A stretch of 64,000 nucleotides of DNA from Sphingomonas abaci (GCF_014199625.1 NZ_JACHNY010000002.1:372001-436000), one strand, 5' to 3'. Counted from the stretch's first letter, positions 26,205 through 35,676 are shown. Notes: generated by a model not told the origin, from the letters alone. Made by a program: numbers and translations.

Positions 26205-27095
26205 ATGACCTTGCATCCTTCCTTCCGTGTCGCGGCGCGAATCTGCGTGACCCTGATAGCGGTGGCGATCGCGCTGTTCGCCGCCCGTCGCCTCTGGGCG
26301 CATTACGAGACCGATCCTTGGACCCGCGACGGCCGGGTACGGGCGGACATCGTGCAGGTCGCGCCCGATGTCTCCGGGCTCGTCACCGATGTGCTGGTGC
26401 GCGACAATCAATGGGTGAAGGCTGGAACGCCGCTGTTCCGCGTCGACACGCCGCGCTACCGCCTGGCTGTGTCGCAGGCGCAGGCCGCCGTCGCCGCGCA
26501 AGCGGCGCTGCTGGCGCAGGCGCGGCGGGAGGCGCGGCGCAACCGGACGCTCGGCGATCTCGTCGCGGGCGAGGTCCGCGAGCAGGGCGACGCGAAGGTC
26601 GCCCAGCTCGTCGCCGCGCTCGACCAGGCGCGGGTGGCATTGTCGACCGCGCGCCTCAATCTGGCCCGCACCGAAGTCCGGGCCAGCGTCGCCGGCACCG
26701 TCGCCAATCTCGATCTGCGGCCGGGCGACTATGCCAATGCCGGCCATCCCGAATTCGCGATCATCGACCGTGGCTCGCTCCATATCGTCGGATATTTCGA
26801 GGAGACCAAGCTGCCCCGCATCCATGTCGGCGATCCCGTCCGCGTCCGCCTGATGGGCGACGATCGCGATATCGCGGGGCATGTCCAGAGCATCGCGGGC
26901 GGCATCGAGGACCGCGAGCGCAGCGCCGGCGCCAACCTGCTCGCCAATGTCAATCCGACCTTCAGCTGGGTGCGGCTGGCCCAGCGCATCCCGGTGCGGA
27001 TCGCGATCGATCGCCTGCCGGCCGATCTGTCGCTGGTGGTCGGCCGCACCGCGACGGTCGAGGTTCTGCCGCGCGCCGCGGGGGCCCAGGCATGA
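26205..27095 (+). CDS. HlyD/EmrA-family periplasmic adaptor (AaeA-like)
   Basis: 296 residues. An N-terminal anchor helix (about 8-27) is followed by the biotinyl-lipoyl half DGRVRADIVQVAPDVSGLVTDVLVRDNQWVKAGTPLFRVD. A coiled-coil hairpin of about 75 residues comes next, then the second lipoyl half RTEVRASVAGTVANLDLRPGDYANAG and a beta-barrel with VGYFEETKLPRIHVGDPVRVRLMG. It links the inner membrane FUSC protein to the outer membrane NodT channel. It begins 7 nt after the DUF1656 stop. Confidence 0.9.
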   Translation: MTLHPSFRVAARICVTLIAVAIALFAARRLWAHYETDPWTRDGRVRADIVQVAPDVSGLVTDVLVRDNQWVKAGTPLFRVDTPRYRLAVSQAQAAVAAQAALLAQARREARRNRTLGDLVAGEVREQGDAKVAQLVAALDQARVALSTARLNLARTEVRASVAGTVANLDLRPGDYANAGHPEFAIIDRGSLHIVGYFEETKLPRIHVGDPVRVRLMGDDRDIAGHVQSIAGGIEDRERSAGANLLANVNPTFSWVRLAQRIPVRIAIDRLPADLSLVVGRTATVEVLPRAAGAQA

Positions 27096-28516
27096 CCCTG
27101 CGCCGCACCGCCGCGCTGCTCGCCGCCGGCCTGCTGGCCGCCTGCTCGACGGTGGGGCCGGACTATCACCGCCCGGCCGCCGCGGTGATCGATCGTCCCA
27201 GCGCCAAGGCCCCCTTTGTCGCCGGCGACGAGCAGGCCTTCGCCGCGCTCGCGCCGGTCCCTGATCACTGGTGGCGGCTCTACCAGGACCCGTTGCTCGA
27301 CCGGCTGGTGGCCCAGGCGCTGGCGGCGAACACCGACCTTCGCGTCGCCGCCGCCAATATCGCACGAGCCCAGGCGTCGGTCGATCTCGTCGCGCAGGAC
27401 CGGCAGCCCCAGGCCAGTCTGCAGGCCGCACCAGGCTATGGCCAGCGCTCTGCGGAGGAGGAACTGCTGCCCGGCGCGCCGCTGCCTCGCAACTTCGTCT
27501 ATTCAGCGAGCGCCGGGATCGCCTATCAGGTCGATCTGGTCGGCCAGATCCGCCGCGCGGTCGAGGCGGCGGATGCCGACCTGGCGGCCACCCATGCCGC
27601 CTATGACGGCGTCCGCATCACGGTGGCGGCGGATACGACGCGCGCCTATCTCGACGCCTGCTCGGCCGGGCGCGAGATCGGCGTGGCGGAGCGCGCGCTG
27701 GCGTTGCAGGCACGGACCACCGGCCTGACCCGTCGCCTGGTCCGGGGCGGGCGCGGCATTTCGCTCGACGCGACCCGTTCGGCAGCGCAGGAGGCGCAGG
27801 TGCGCGCGAGCCTGCCGGGATTGCAGGCGGCGCGCCGGCTGGCGCTGTATCGCCTGGCGACGCTGACCGGCCGGCCGCCCGCCGAATTCGATCACCAGGT
27901 CGCCACCTGCACGGCCGAGCCCCGTCTTGCCCGACCGATCCCGATCGGCGACGGGGCGGCGCTGCTGCGACGTCGTCCCGACGTCCGCGGCGCCGAATGG
28001 GCGCTCCGGGCCGCCACGGCCCGGATCGGCGTGGCAACGGGCGACCTCTATCCGCACATATCGCTGGGCGCGTCGATCGGCTCGGTCGGCCTGGCCGAGC
28101 GAGCCCTGTCGGGCGACACCTATAAATTCTCGCTGGGGCCGCTGATCAACTGGCAATTCCCCAATCGTGGCCGGGTCCGCGCCCGCATCGCCGCCGCCGG
28201 TGCCGAGAGCGATGCGGCCTTTGCCCGGTTCGACGGCACGGTCCTGCGCGCGCTGGGGGAGACGGAAAGCGCTTTGACCGTCTATGCCCGCGACCTTGAC
28301 CGCACCGCCGCGCTCCGCGACGCGGATGCGGAAGCGCGCAAGGCCGCGCGGGACGCTGACACGCTGTTCCGCGCCGGCCGGACCGGCTTCCTGTCCGTCC
28401 TCGATGCCCAGCGCACCGCGATCGCGGCCGAACAGACCCTCGCCGCCGCCGAGAGCCGCCTGGCCGCCGATCAGGTGCAACTGTTCCTGGCGCTGGGAGG
28501 CGGCTGGCAGGATTGA
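27092..28516 (+). CDS. NodT/OprM-family outer membrane efflux lipoprotein
   Basis: 474 residues, MTLRRTAALLAAGLLAACSTVGPDYHRP. The lipobox LLAAC predicts lipidation at Cys18. Two OEP repeats follow, with DHWWRLYQDPLLDRLVAQALAANTDLRVAAANI, the FVYSASAGIAYQVDLVGQIRR strand, and RRRPDVRGAEWALRAATARIGVATGDLYP opening the second half. It ends with the GFLSVLDAQRTAIAAEQ helix. It completes the tripartite exporter and overlaps the HlyD stop by ATGA. Confidence 0.92.
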   Translation: MTLRRTAALLAAGLLAACSTVGPDYHRPAAAVIDRPSAKAPFVAGDEQAFAALAPVPDHWWRLYQDPLLDRLVAQALAANTDLRVAAANIARAQASVDLVAQDRQPQASLQAAPGYGQRSAEEELLPGAPLPRNFVYSASAGIAYQVDLVGQIRRAVEAADADLAATHAAYDGVRITVAADTTRAYLDACSAGREIGVAERALALQARTTGLTRRLVRGGRGISLDATRSAAQEAQVRASLPGLQAARRLALYRLATLTGRPPAEFDHQVATCTAEPRLARPIPIGDGAALLRRRPDVRGAEWALRAATARIGVATGDLYPHISLGASIGSVGLAERALSGDTYKFSLGPLINWQFPNRGRVRARIAAAGAESDAAFARFDGTVLRALGETESALTVYARDLDRTAALRDADAEARKAARDADTLFRAGRTGFLSVLDAQRTAIAAEQTLAAAESRLAADQVQLFLALGGGWQD

Positions 28517-28588
28517 GCCGTCCGGCTGCTGCGTCCGCCCCCTGCGCCGGTCAACGACCCGGACGGAGCGTCCACGCCGGCCGGGTCT

Positions 28589-29752
28589 TCACTGCGTCGC
28601 AACCCACCCGAACGCCTCCACCATCACGTGATAGAGCCGGGTGTTCGGGAAGAAGCCGTGCACGGCCTCCGCGCCGGGGCCGTCGGCGGCGGCCAAGACC
28701 TCCTCGCCGGTGTGGCTGTCCACGACGCCGATGATAGGATTGGTGGCGTTTGTCACGCCCGGCTTGGCGGCGGCGGCGGCATATTGCGCGGCGAGTGGGG
28801 TGCCGCGATCGCCACCGGTCATGCGCAGGCCGAAGCTGTGGTCGGCGGTGAACAGGATCAGCGTGTCGGGACCGGCGACCGCGCGGATGCGGCGGATCAT
28901 CGCGTCCAACTCCGCCACGTGGCGCAGGCCCGTCATCGGGTCGTCGGTGTGCATGTCCCACTCGACGATCAGGACATAGCCCTTCGGGTTGCGGGCGAGC
29001 TGACGCACCGTCGCCTCGACCGCCGGGGTGGGGGCATAGTCGGCGTCGCGCAACACCGCTGCGCGCGGGGCCTGGGCGATCAGCGCCGGGTCACTGCCGT
29101 AGCGGTACCCGGCCTGCGCGAAGGCGGTGGCGGCGGTGGTGCCGCGCCTGGCGAACGCGGCGTTCGCGTCGGCGAGGCCGCGGCCGATCAGGATGTCGAC
29201 GCCCTTGCCGTGGCGCGGGGCGAGCATCTGCGCGAAGATCGCGTCCTTGTCCTTGCGCGAGGGGACGTGCGCGTAGCAGGCGGCGGGCGTCGCGTCCCAG
29301 ATCGGTTGATTGGTGACGACGCCGGTCGACAGCCCGCGCGCCTGCGCGATCTCCATGAACGACGGGACCGCGACCGGCGCGTCGCCGGCGGTGGCGGCAG
29401 GCACCATGCCGACCATGCCGTTGTCGGTCTTGTGGCCGCTCATGATGGCGGTCATGCCGGCGGCCGAGTCGGTCACCCAGCGGTTGCGGGCGGAGGTGTC
29501 GGACAGGCCGATATGCGGCATCGACTGGATGAAGAGCGCCTGCGGCCGATCATGCGCCATGAGGCCGCCCGCGTTCAGCGTCGGGATGCCGCCGGCGTCA
29601 CCCAGGAACAGGATGATGTTGCGGGGACGCGTGGTCCGCGTCGCGGCGGCCGCCTTGGCCGCCTTGGCCGGCTTTGCCGCGGGTTTCGCCGCCGCGCCGA
29701 CTCCCGTCAGCGCGGTCGCGAGCAGCGCCGCGGCCATTGTCCGAGCGATCAT
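28589..29752 (-). CDS. Alkaline phosphatase (PhoA superfamily), secreted
   Basis: 387 residues from the ATG at 29752, which has GAGGAG 7 nt upstream; the TTG at 29767 is less likely. A signal peptide (MIARTMAAALLATALTGVGAAAK) is followed by an Ala/Lys-rich linker. Catalytic features are NIILFLGDAGG (first metal site), VTDSAAGMTAIMSG (nucleophile Ser), EWDMHTDDP, LFTADHSFGLR and DSHTGEEV with the last metal His. It releases phosphate in the periplasm. It follows the phytase gene by 11 nt and would finish dephosphorylation of lower inositol phosphates. Confidence 0.9.
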   Translation of the reverse strand: MIARTMAAALLATALTGVGAAAKPAAKPAKAAKAAAATRTTRPRNIILFLGDAGGIPTLNAGGLMAHDRPQALFIQSMPHIGLSDTSARNRWVTDSAAGMTAIMSGHKTDNGMVGMVPAATAGDAPVAVPSFMEIAQARGLSTGVVTNQPIWDATPAACYAHVPSRKDKDAIFAQMLAPRHGKGVDILIGRGLADANAAFARRGTTAATAFAQAGYRYGSDPALIAQAPRAAVLRDADYAPTPAVEATVRQLARNPKGYVLIVEWDMHTDDPMTGLRHVAELDAMIRRIRAVAGPDTLILFTADHSFGLRMTGGDRGTPLAAQYAAAAAKPGVTNATNPIIGVVDSHTGEEVLAAADGPGAEAVHGFFPNTRLYHVMVEAFGWVATQ

Positions 29753-29763
29753 CCGGTATCTCC

Positions 29764-30777
29764 TCAAGGCAGTTTCAGCGCGCGGCGGATCGCCGCCCAG
29801 CCGACATATTTGAAGTTCTGCGTGTCCGGCGCATTGTCGCCGTCCTGCGCGACGAGCAGCCCCTGGGGATAGTCCCGTCCGAAATCGCCGAGCATCAGGT
29901 CGATCCCGTCGGTCTCACTCGTTCCGTCGATCGCGCCGCCATCGATCCGGAAGCGGCCGGCATAGGCCATGTTCGGCAGCCGGTAGAGCGCATAGGCATT
30001 GTCGCCCTGGCTCGACACGACGAGATAGCCGCCCTTGCGCCCCTTGGGCGCCAGCGCCAGCCCCTCCGCATCGGCGACGAGCCGGCGACCATCGACCGCC
30101 ACCACCGACGTACCCGTGACGGGGCCCGCTGGATCGGCATCGAAGCGCCAGAGGCCGACATCCTCCTCGGCGACGTAGAGCAGGCCGGTGCGGTCGTCGG
30201 CCACGCACCCCTCGGATTGGGTGCCGAGCTTCATCGACCGCACCGTCCGCACCACCGGCGCGGGGCCGCTGGTGTCGATGGCGATCTGGTCGATGCGTCC
30301 GTCCTTCAGCACGACGAAACCGAACAGCGCGCCGTCCTTCGCGCGTGTCCACAGGCACATGCCATAAGCTTCGCCCGCTCCGACGTGCAGCCGGCCGAGC
30401 GGCACCAGCCGGCCGGCCTCGGTGTCCAGCTGGAACAGCGCGACATGCGCCTGGGCCGGGTCCGCACGGTCGCTGGCAGCGACGATGACGCGGCCGCCCA
30501 CGGTGCGCAGGTCGACGTTGTTGAGGCGCGGCGCGGGCGTGTAGCTGACGCGCCGGCCCGTCAGGTCATAGACGTGGATGCCGGCCTGCTTGTCGGTCGC
30601 GACGATCAGGCTGCGTTCCGGCGCACGCGGGTCGCGCCAGATCGCGGGATCGTCGGCAGCATCGTCGGCGCTCGCCACCGGCGCCGTCTCCGCCGTGGCG
30701 GGCACGGCGGGAACGGATACCCCTGGGGTCGGAAGCGTCGTCGCCTGCGCCAGCAGCATCGCGAGCCACGCCGCCAT
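29764..30777 (-). CDS. Beta-propeller phytase
   Basis: 337 residues with a short N-terminal hydrophobic segment (MAAWLAMLLAQATTLPTPG). The BPP pattern is clear: DDAADDPAIWRDPRAPERSLIVATDKQAGIHVYDLTGR, LNNVDLR, DRADP, LGTQSEGCVADDRTGLLYVAEEDVGLWRFDADP, DAEGLAL, YLVVSSQGDNAYALY, and the final ETDGIDLMLGDFGRDYPQGLLVAQDGDN. These Asp-rich loops bind Ca2+ and phosphate. It hydrolyses phytate. Its start overlaps the TonB receptor stop by one base and it is followed by alkaline phosphatase. Confidence 0.93.
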   Translation of the reverse strand: MAAWLAMLLAQATTLPTPGVSVPAVPATAETAPVASADDAADDPAIWRDPRAPERSLIVATDKQAGIHVYDLTGRRVSYTPAPRLNNVDLRTVGGRVIVAASDRADPAQAHVALFQLDTEAGRLVPLGRLHVGAGEAYGMCLWTRAKDGALFGFVVLKDGRIDQIAIDTSGPAPVVRTVRSMKLGTQSEGCVADDRTGLLYVAEEDVGLWRFDADPAGPVTGTSVVAVDGRRLVADAEGLALAPKGRKGGYLVVSSQGDNAYALYRLPNMAYAGRFRIDGGAIDGTSETDGIDLMLGDFGRDYPQGLLVAQDGDNAPDTQNFKYVGWAAIRRALKLP

Positions 30778-33700
30778 CAGAAGGTCACCCGCACGCCGCC
30801 GGTATAGCGGCGGCCGAACGTCTCATGCTCGATGGTGTATCGGGAGGTGCCGACATAGCGGCGGCCGGGGCCGTTCAGCAGGTTCGCGAAGTCGCCGTAG
30901 ATTTCGACGTTGGGAGTGACGGCATAGCGGATGCTGGTGTCCAGCTCGTCATCCTTCGCCCAGTAGAAATCGCCGCCATCGATACCGCGGTCGACGCCAT
31001 TGATCGGGCCGAACGACCCGATCGCATCCAGCCAGGGCGAGCGGTTCTGGTAGGAGACGCGCGCCGAGAACCCGTATTTCTCGTAATAGCCGATCAGGTT
31101 GTACACCGCGTCCGAGGTGCCTGGTAGGCGGATTCGGCGCCCGTCCGGGGTGATCGAGCGGCTCTTGTTCAGCGTCGCGTTGAGCTGGACGCCGAAGCCG
31201 CCCATCCAGTCGGGCAGGCCCAGATCGTCGACGAACGGATCGAGCTGCTGCTGGATCGCCGCCTCGATGCCGTAGATCGATCCGTCGCCACCATTGAGGA
31301 TGGTCGAGAAGGTATATTGCGACCGATCAACGCCGCCGCTGTTCAGGAGCGTGCTGCCGAACGTGCGATCGGCGTCGAACAGCACGTCCTGGACGTCCTT
31401 GTAGAAGACGCCGACCGACAGGAAGCCGCGCGGCATCGTGTAATATTCGACGTAGAGGTCGGCGCCGCGCGCCTTTTCGGGCTTCGCGTCCGGATTGCCG
31501 CCGGAGATCGTCTGATTGGCGTCGTTAAAGGCGAAGTTGGGCCGCAGCTGGTCATAGTCGGGCCGCGCCGCGCCGGTGTTGAACGACAGGCGCGCCTTCA
31601 TCCGGTCGTTGACGTTCCAGTTGAAGTGCAGGCTGGGATAGACCAGCGTCGCGTCGGACGCGACCTGGACCGGGCCGATCGCGGCGTTGGCCCGGCTGAT
31701 GTTGCGGACATGCTCGACGCGCGCGCCGCCGACGATGCTGCCCCAATCCAGAGTCGCGGTCGCCATGGCATAGCCGGCATACACCTTTTCCTCGACGTCG
31801 TAGAAATTGTCGCTGACGAGGGTGTAGCGGCCGACCGTCCTGGCCTGATCCACCAGCCCCAGGATCTTGTCGCGCCCGAAATACTGGAAGGTGTAGCCGA
31901 GCGGGATCTCCCCCTGGAAGTCGCCGGGGATGGCAATCGCCGAATAGCCGGTGGGGATGCCGGCGGCGGCGAATTGCGCGGCGCTGTTCAGCTCGAGCAG
32001 GTAGTCGCGGGATATCTTGGTGCGATCGTCATAGCGCAGGCCGGCGGCGAACGTCACCGGCAGATCGCCGAGCGTCGTTTCGCGCGTGACGTCCAGCTTG
32101 GCGGTGTACGCCTTGGTCACGTCCTTCGCCTTCAGCGAGCGGAGGCGCGACAGGGTGCGCGGGAAATCCTCGATGGCGATCACCCGATCGCCCCGCGCGA
32201 AGGTGCCGTTGGCGTTGCGGACGGTGCGGTACAGTGCGACCTGCGCGAGCTGCGGGTCGGACAGGTCATAGCCGACGGTTAGGCGGTTGCCGGCACTGGC
32301 GCCGTTCGAGCCGAAGCCAGGGCTGTCATAGTTGAGCTGCGCGGGCTGCGTCCGGTCGTCGATCGAGCGGGTGAAATTGCCGCGCCACGCGATCGTCCAG
32401 TCGCCGAGTTCATGGTCGCCGCCGATCGTGTTGGTGAACACCGACTGTTTGTACGTGCGCACCGTGAAGTTGGAGTTGAGGTCGATGCCATACACGGTGC
32501 CGCGCAGCGGCGTGTTGCCGTTGCAGACATCGGCATAGCCGGTGGTGCCGGCCGGCGGGGTCGCGCTGACGGTGCAGGCGGCGGTGCCGCTGGGCGTGCG
32601 CGACTGCTGATCGTCGAGATCGAAGATATAGTTGTTGCGCAGTTCGTCGTCCTGAAAAGCCGAATAGATGGTTTCGGCGAACAGGCGCGAAGCGCCGCCC
32701 TCCGGCCGCCAGTCGAGCCGGGTCGACAACGCGTAGTTCTTGCGGGTCAGCCGGTAAAGCTTGTTCTCCGTCTCGCGCGCCCAGATCCGGTCCTGGTAGC
32801 CGGGTCGGCGATCCTCGCCCACCGCTTCCCAATCGGTTTCAAAATTGTCGGTCACCATGCCGCGGCGATAGAGGCTGGCTGAGGAGACCAGGCCGAATTC
32901 GCCGATGCCGGTGTCGAACCGGTCGGAGACGACCAGTGAACCCTCATATTCGGTCTTCTTGCCCAATTCGACATGGCCAACCCCGCCCTTGGCCTGCACC
33001 TTGAAGCCGGGATAGTCGAAGCCGGAGCGGGTGATGATGTCGACATTGCCCGCGATGGTCTCGCCGGTCATGTCTGGGGTCACCGCCTTGCGGACGATGA
33101 TCTGCGAGGCGATGGCGGAGGGGATGCTGTCGAAGCGGGCGTCGCGGCCCTCGGGGCTGACGACGTTGATCCCGTCGAACGACAGCGTCGTCCAATTGAT
33201 CGGCGCACCGCGCAGGTTGATGTAACGGGCCTGGCCCTGGTCGCGCTGCACCGCGACGCCGGGCAGGCGGCTGACCGCCTGCGCGATGTTCTGGTCGGGC
33301 AGGCGGCCGACCGAGTCCGAGGCCACGACCGAGACGAGCGAGTCGCTCGTCCGCTGGATCTGAAGCGCCGCGGCCTCGGATTCCGCGATCGGCCGCGATC
33401 CGGTCACGACGATCTCGCCACCACTGTCGGGCGCGCCGGCGATCGTCCCGCCGACCGTTACGTCCTGCGTCACGGTGCCGTCACCGACGGTCACCGACAG
33501 GCGCTGGTCGGGTAGGCCGACATAGCGGACGACCAGGTCATAGGTGCCCGCCGGCAGATTGCCGATGCGATAGCGACCGGAACGGTCGACGGTCGTGGTG
33601 CGGTCGATTGCGGGGATCGAAACGGACGCGCCATCGAGATAATCGCCGTCGGTGCGGGTGACGCTGCCCTGGACGCTGCCCGGCATGGCGTCCGGCGCAT

Positions 33701-33824
33701 CGGCGGCCACGCCTGCCGGCCCGTCGGCCGCCGCCGCACGCGTCGCCAGCGCGACCTGGCCGCAACCGGCGAGCAGGGCGCAGGCGAGCGTGCGGGCGGC
33801 GCGGCAGCGCGGATTGGTCTGCAT
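30777..33824 (-). CDS. TonB-dependent receptor with N-terminal carboxypeptidase-like domain, phytate operon
   Basis: 1015 residues, with a signal region to about residue 33. A CarboxypepD_reg-like domain covers about 50-125 (GSVQGSVTRTDGDYLDGASVSIPA, RYRIGNLPAGTYDLVVRYVGL). The plug starts EIVVTGSRPIAESEAAALQIQRTSDSLVSVVASDSVGRLPDQNIAQAVSRLPG. The large barrel has many aromatic strands and a final TF pair (VRVTF). It is the first gene of a three-gene operon with phytase and phosphatase, so inositol phosphate or a phosphate ester is the probable cargo. GGGGA precedes the ATG; four Pho-box units lie about 70 nt upstream. Confidence 0.92.
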   Translation of the reverse strand: MQTNPRCRAARTLACALLAGCGQVALATRAAAADGPAGVAADAPDAMPGSVQGSVTRTDGDYLDGASVSIPAIDRTTTVDRSGRYRIGNLPAGTYDLVVRYVGLPDQRLSVTVGDGTVTQDVTVGGTIAGAPDSGGEIVVTGSRPIAESEAAALQIQRTSDSLVSVVASDSVGRLPDQNIAQAVSRLPGVAVQRDQGQARYINLRGAPINWTTLSFDGINVVSPEGRDARFDSIPSAIASQIIVRKAVTPDMTGETIAGNVDIITRSGFDYPGFKVQAKGGVGHVELGKKTEYEGSLVVSDRFDTGIGEFGLVSSASLYRRGMVTDNFETDWEAVGEDRRPGYQDRIWARETENKLYRLTRKNYALSTRLDWRPEGGASRLFAETIYSAFQDDELRNNYIFDLDDQQSRTPSGTAACTVSATPPAGTTGYADVCNGNTPLRGTVYGIDLNSNFTVRTYKQSVFTNTIGGDHELGDWTIAWRGNFTRSIDDRTQPAQLNYDSPGFGSNGASAGNRLTVGYDLSDPQLAQVALYRTVRNANGTFARGDRVIAIEDFPRTLSRLRSLKAKDVTKAYTAKLDVTRETTLGDLPVTFAAGLRYDDRTKISRDYLLELNSAAQFAAAGIPTGYSAIAIPGDFQGEIPLGYTFQYFGRDKILGLVDQARTVGRYTLVSDNFYDVEEKVYAGYAMATATLDWGSIVGGARVEHVRNISRANAAIGPVQVASDATLVYPSLHFNWNVNDRMKARLSFNTGAARPDYDQLRPNFAFNDANQTISGGNPDAKPEKARGADLYVEYYTMPRGFLSVGVFYKDVQDVLFDADRTFGSTLLNSGGVDRSQYTFSTILNGGDGSIYGIEAAIQQQLDPFVDDLGLPDWMGGFGVQLNATLNKSRSITPDGRRIRLPGTSDAVYNLIGYYEKYGFSARVSYQNRSPWLDAIGSFGPINGVDRGIDGGDFYWAKDDELDTSIRYAVTPNVEIYGDFANLLNGPGRRYVGTSRYTIEHETFGRRYTGGVRVTF

Positions 33825-33894
33825 GATGCTGATTCCCCAAAGATTTCGGCGGCGGTACTCCGCTCGCCCGTTGGGGTGCGACTAGGACCGGCCC

Positions 33895-33934
33895 ATGTCG
33901 CTTGCATGAAAGCGCGATGACGATTCGATGACGG
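33895..33934 (-). promoter_or_regulatory. Pho box: four 7-bp units at 11-bp period before the phytate operon
   Basis: Reading the minus strand from 33934 downward, the units are CCGTCAT, TCGTCAT, CTTTCAT and GCGACAT, each separated by exactly 4 bp. The PhoB consensus is CTGTCAT repeated every 11 bp, so the first three units match 5-6 of 7 positions. The array ends 70 nt before the receptor ATG. TAGTCG-like sequence about 10 bp further down could be the -10. PhoB itself is not in the window. Confidence 0.7.
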
Positions 33935-33974
33935 CGGCTATCATGCCGCGACCGTCACGACCGGTGTCCGCTGA

Positions 33975-34565
33975 TCAATAGGGTGGCGGAACGCTGGCGC
34001 GCCGATCGCGGGCGGCGGCGGTCCACCAGCCGAGATCGTCGGCGAAGCGCGGGAAGGCCCGGGCCAGAGCGGCACCGCCGTCACCGGTCGGGTGGCCGTC
34101 GGCGTCGAGCGCGTGGCCGATGCTGCCGACGGCGAGCGTGCTCGACACCACGACCATCCCCATCTCGCTCAGCGTGCCGTGCCATGCGACGCTGGCATGG
34201 GCGCCCGCGAGGCGGCCGGCCGAATAGCTGGCGATCGCGGCGGGGCGCCAGAACCATTCCTCGAGAAAGTGGTCGGTCAGATTCTTGAGGCCGGGCTGCT
34301 GTCCCCAATTATACTCGCCGGTGACGAAGACGAAGGCGTCGGCAGCGCGGATCTTGGCCGCGAGCGCCTCCATCGCGGGCGGCGCTTCGCCCTTGGGATA
34401 TTCCTTGTACATGCGATCGAGCATCGGCAGGCCGATCGCTTTGGCGTCGATCAGCTCGGGCGCGGCGCCGCGCTCGGCGAAGGCACGCACCAGATAGTCG
34501 GCGAGCCGGATGCCCTGTCGATCCGCCCGATAGGAGCCGTAGAAGATCAATATGCGGTCGGCCAT
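33975..34565 (-). CDS. NADPH-dependent FMN reductase family protein
   Basis: 196 residues. It has the flavodoxin-like fold MADRILIFYGSYRADRQGIRLADYLVRAF with the phosphate loop GSYRADRQG, and the FMN-contact segment FVTGEYNWGQQPGLKNLTDHFLEEWFWRP. SD AGGGGAGT is well placed. Such enzymes reduce FMN, quinones or azo compounds with NADPH. It lies downstream of the haloperoxidase-like gene with a 54-nt gap, probably co-transcribed. Confidence 0.85.
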   Translation of the reverse strand: MADRILIFYGSYRADRQGIRLADYLVRAFAERGAAPELIDAKAIGLPMLDRMYKEYPKGEAPPAMEALAAKIRAADAFVFVTGEYNWGQQPGLKNLTDHFLEEWFWRPAAIASYSAGRLAGAHASVAWHGTLSEMGMVVVSSTLAVGSIGHALDADGHPTGDGGAALARAFPRFADDLGWWTAAARDRRASVPPPY

Positions 34566-34619
34566 GGCGTCACTCCCCTTGAGGACGCGGACGGACCATC
34601 GGCCCGCCCGCGGTTCCGC

Positions 34620-35447
34620 TCAGCCCGCGATGAACGCGAGCAGATCGGGGCTGATCCGGTCCGCATGGGTGGTCGGCATGCCGTGCGGATAGCCGGGATA
34701 GGATTTCAGCACCGCGCCCTTGACGATGTCGGCGGACCGCTTGCCCGTGGTGGCGAACGGCACGACCTGATCGTCTTCGCCATGCATGACCAGGGTCGGC
34801 ACTGCGATCGCCGCCAGGTCGTCGGTGAAATCGGTCTCGGAGAAGGCCTTGATGCCCAACGTATGCGCCAGCACGCTGCCCTGCATACCCTGACGCCACC
34901 AGTTGCGACGCACGCCCTCCTTCGCCTCGGCGCCTTCGCGGTTGTAGCCGAAGAAGGGGAGGGTGAAGTCATAGAAGAATTGCGCGCGGTTGGTCGCGGT
35001 CTGGTGGCGCACATCGTCGAACACCGTGATCGGCACGCCGTCCGGGTTGCTGTCGGTGCGCACCATGATCGGCGCAACCGCGCTGACCAGAACCGCCTTG
35101 GCGACCCGTCCCGGCGCGGCCCGGGCAACATAGCGGGCGACCTCGCCACCGCCGGTCGAATGGCCGACATGGATCGCGCCCCGATGATCGAGCGCATCGG
35201 TCAGCGCGATCACGTCGGCGACGTAAGTGTCCATATCGTGCCCGGTCGCTGACTGCGACGAGCGGCCGTGGCCGCGCCGGTCATGCGCCACCACGCGATA
35301 GCCCTTGTCGAGGAAGAACATCATCTGCGCGTCCCAGTCGTCGGCGCTGAGCGGCCAGCCATGGTGGAAGTGAATGACCGGCGCATCGCGCGGACCCCAG
35401 TCCTTGTAGAAGATCTCGGTGCCGTCGGTGGTGGTGATGAAGCTCAT
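34620..35447 (-). CDS. Alpha/beta hydrolase, cofactor-free haloperoxidase type
   Basis: 275 residues from MSFITTTDGTEIFYKDWGP; the frame is open to 35621 but only this start has the family N-terminus. Key motifs are HFHHGWPLSADDWDAQM (oxyanion), DRRGHGRSS, the nucleophile elbow HSTGGGEVARYVAR, acid in HGEDDQVVPF, and His in YPHGMPTTHADRI. The pattern is that of non-heme chloroperoxidase or esterase (perhydrolase) family members. It is likely a cytoplasmic esterase. The upstream 229-nt gap to the next gene shows no clear promoter. Confidence 0.9.
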   Translation of the reverse strand: MSFITTTDGTEIFYKDWGPRDAPVIHFHHGWPLSADDWDAQMMFFLDKGYRVVAHDRRGHGRSSQSATGHDMDTYVADVIALTDALDHRGAIHVGHSTGGGEVARYVARAAPGRVAKAVLVSAVAPIMVRTDSNPDGVPITVFDDVRHQTATNRAQFFYDFTLPFFGYNREGAEAKEGVRRNWWRQGMQGSVLAHTLGIKAFSETDFTDDLAAIAVPTLVMHGEDDQVVPFATTGKRSADIVKGAVLKSYPGYPHGMPTTHADRISPDLLAFIAG

Positions 35448-35676
35448 GGTCGGTCTCCGTGGTTCGATGGGTACGCACACGAAAGAGATCGGGCGGCGTC
35501 GACGAGGACGACTCCAGGGGGATGGTCGATCATCTCTAAGCTCCTTCAAAGACAATGACATATGCGGCGTCTTCAGCAAGATGGCGCAGTCGGCGGCGCG
35601 ACGAAATGGCAAGGATGGCACCCCACCGTTGCCGAAAACGGCATGCCGACCGCCGGCCGCGACGCCGGACCGGGTC

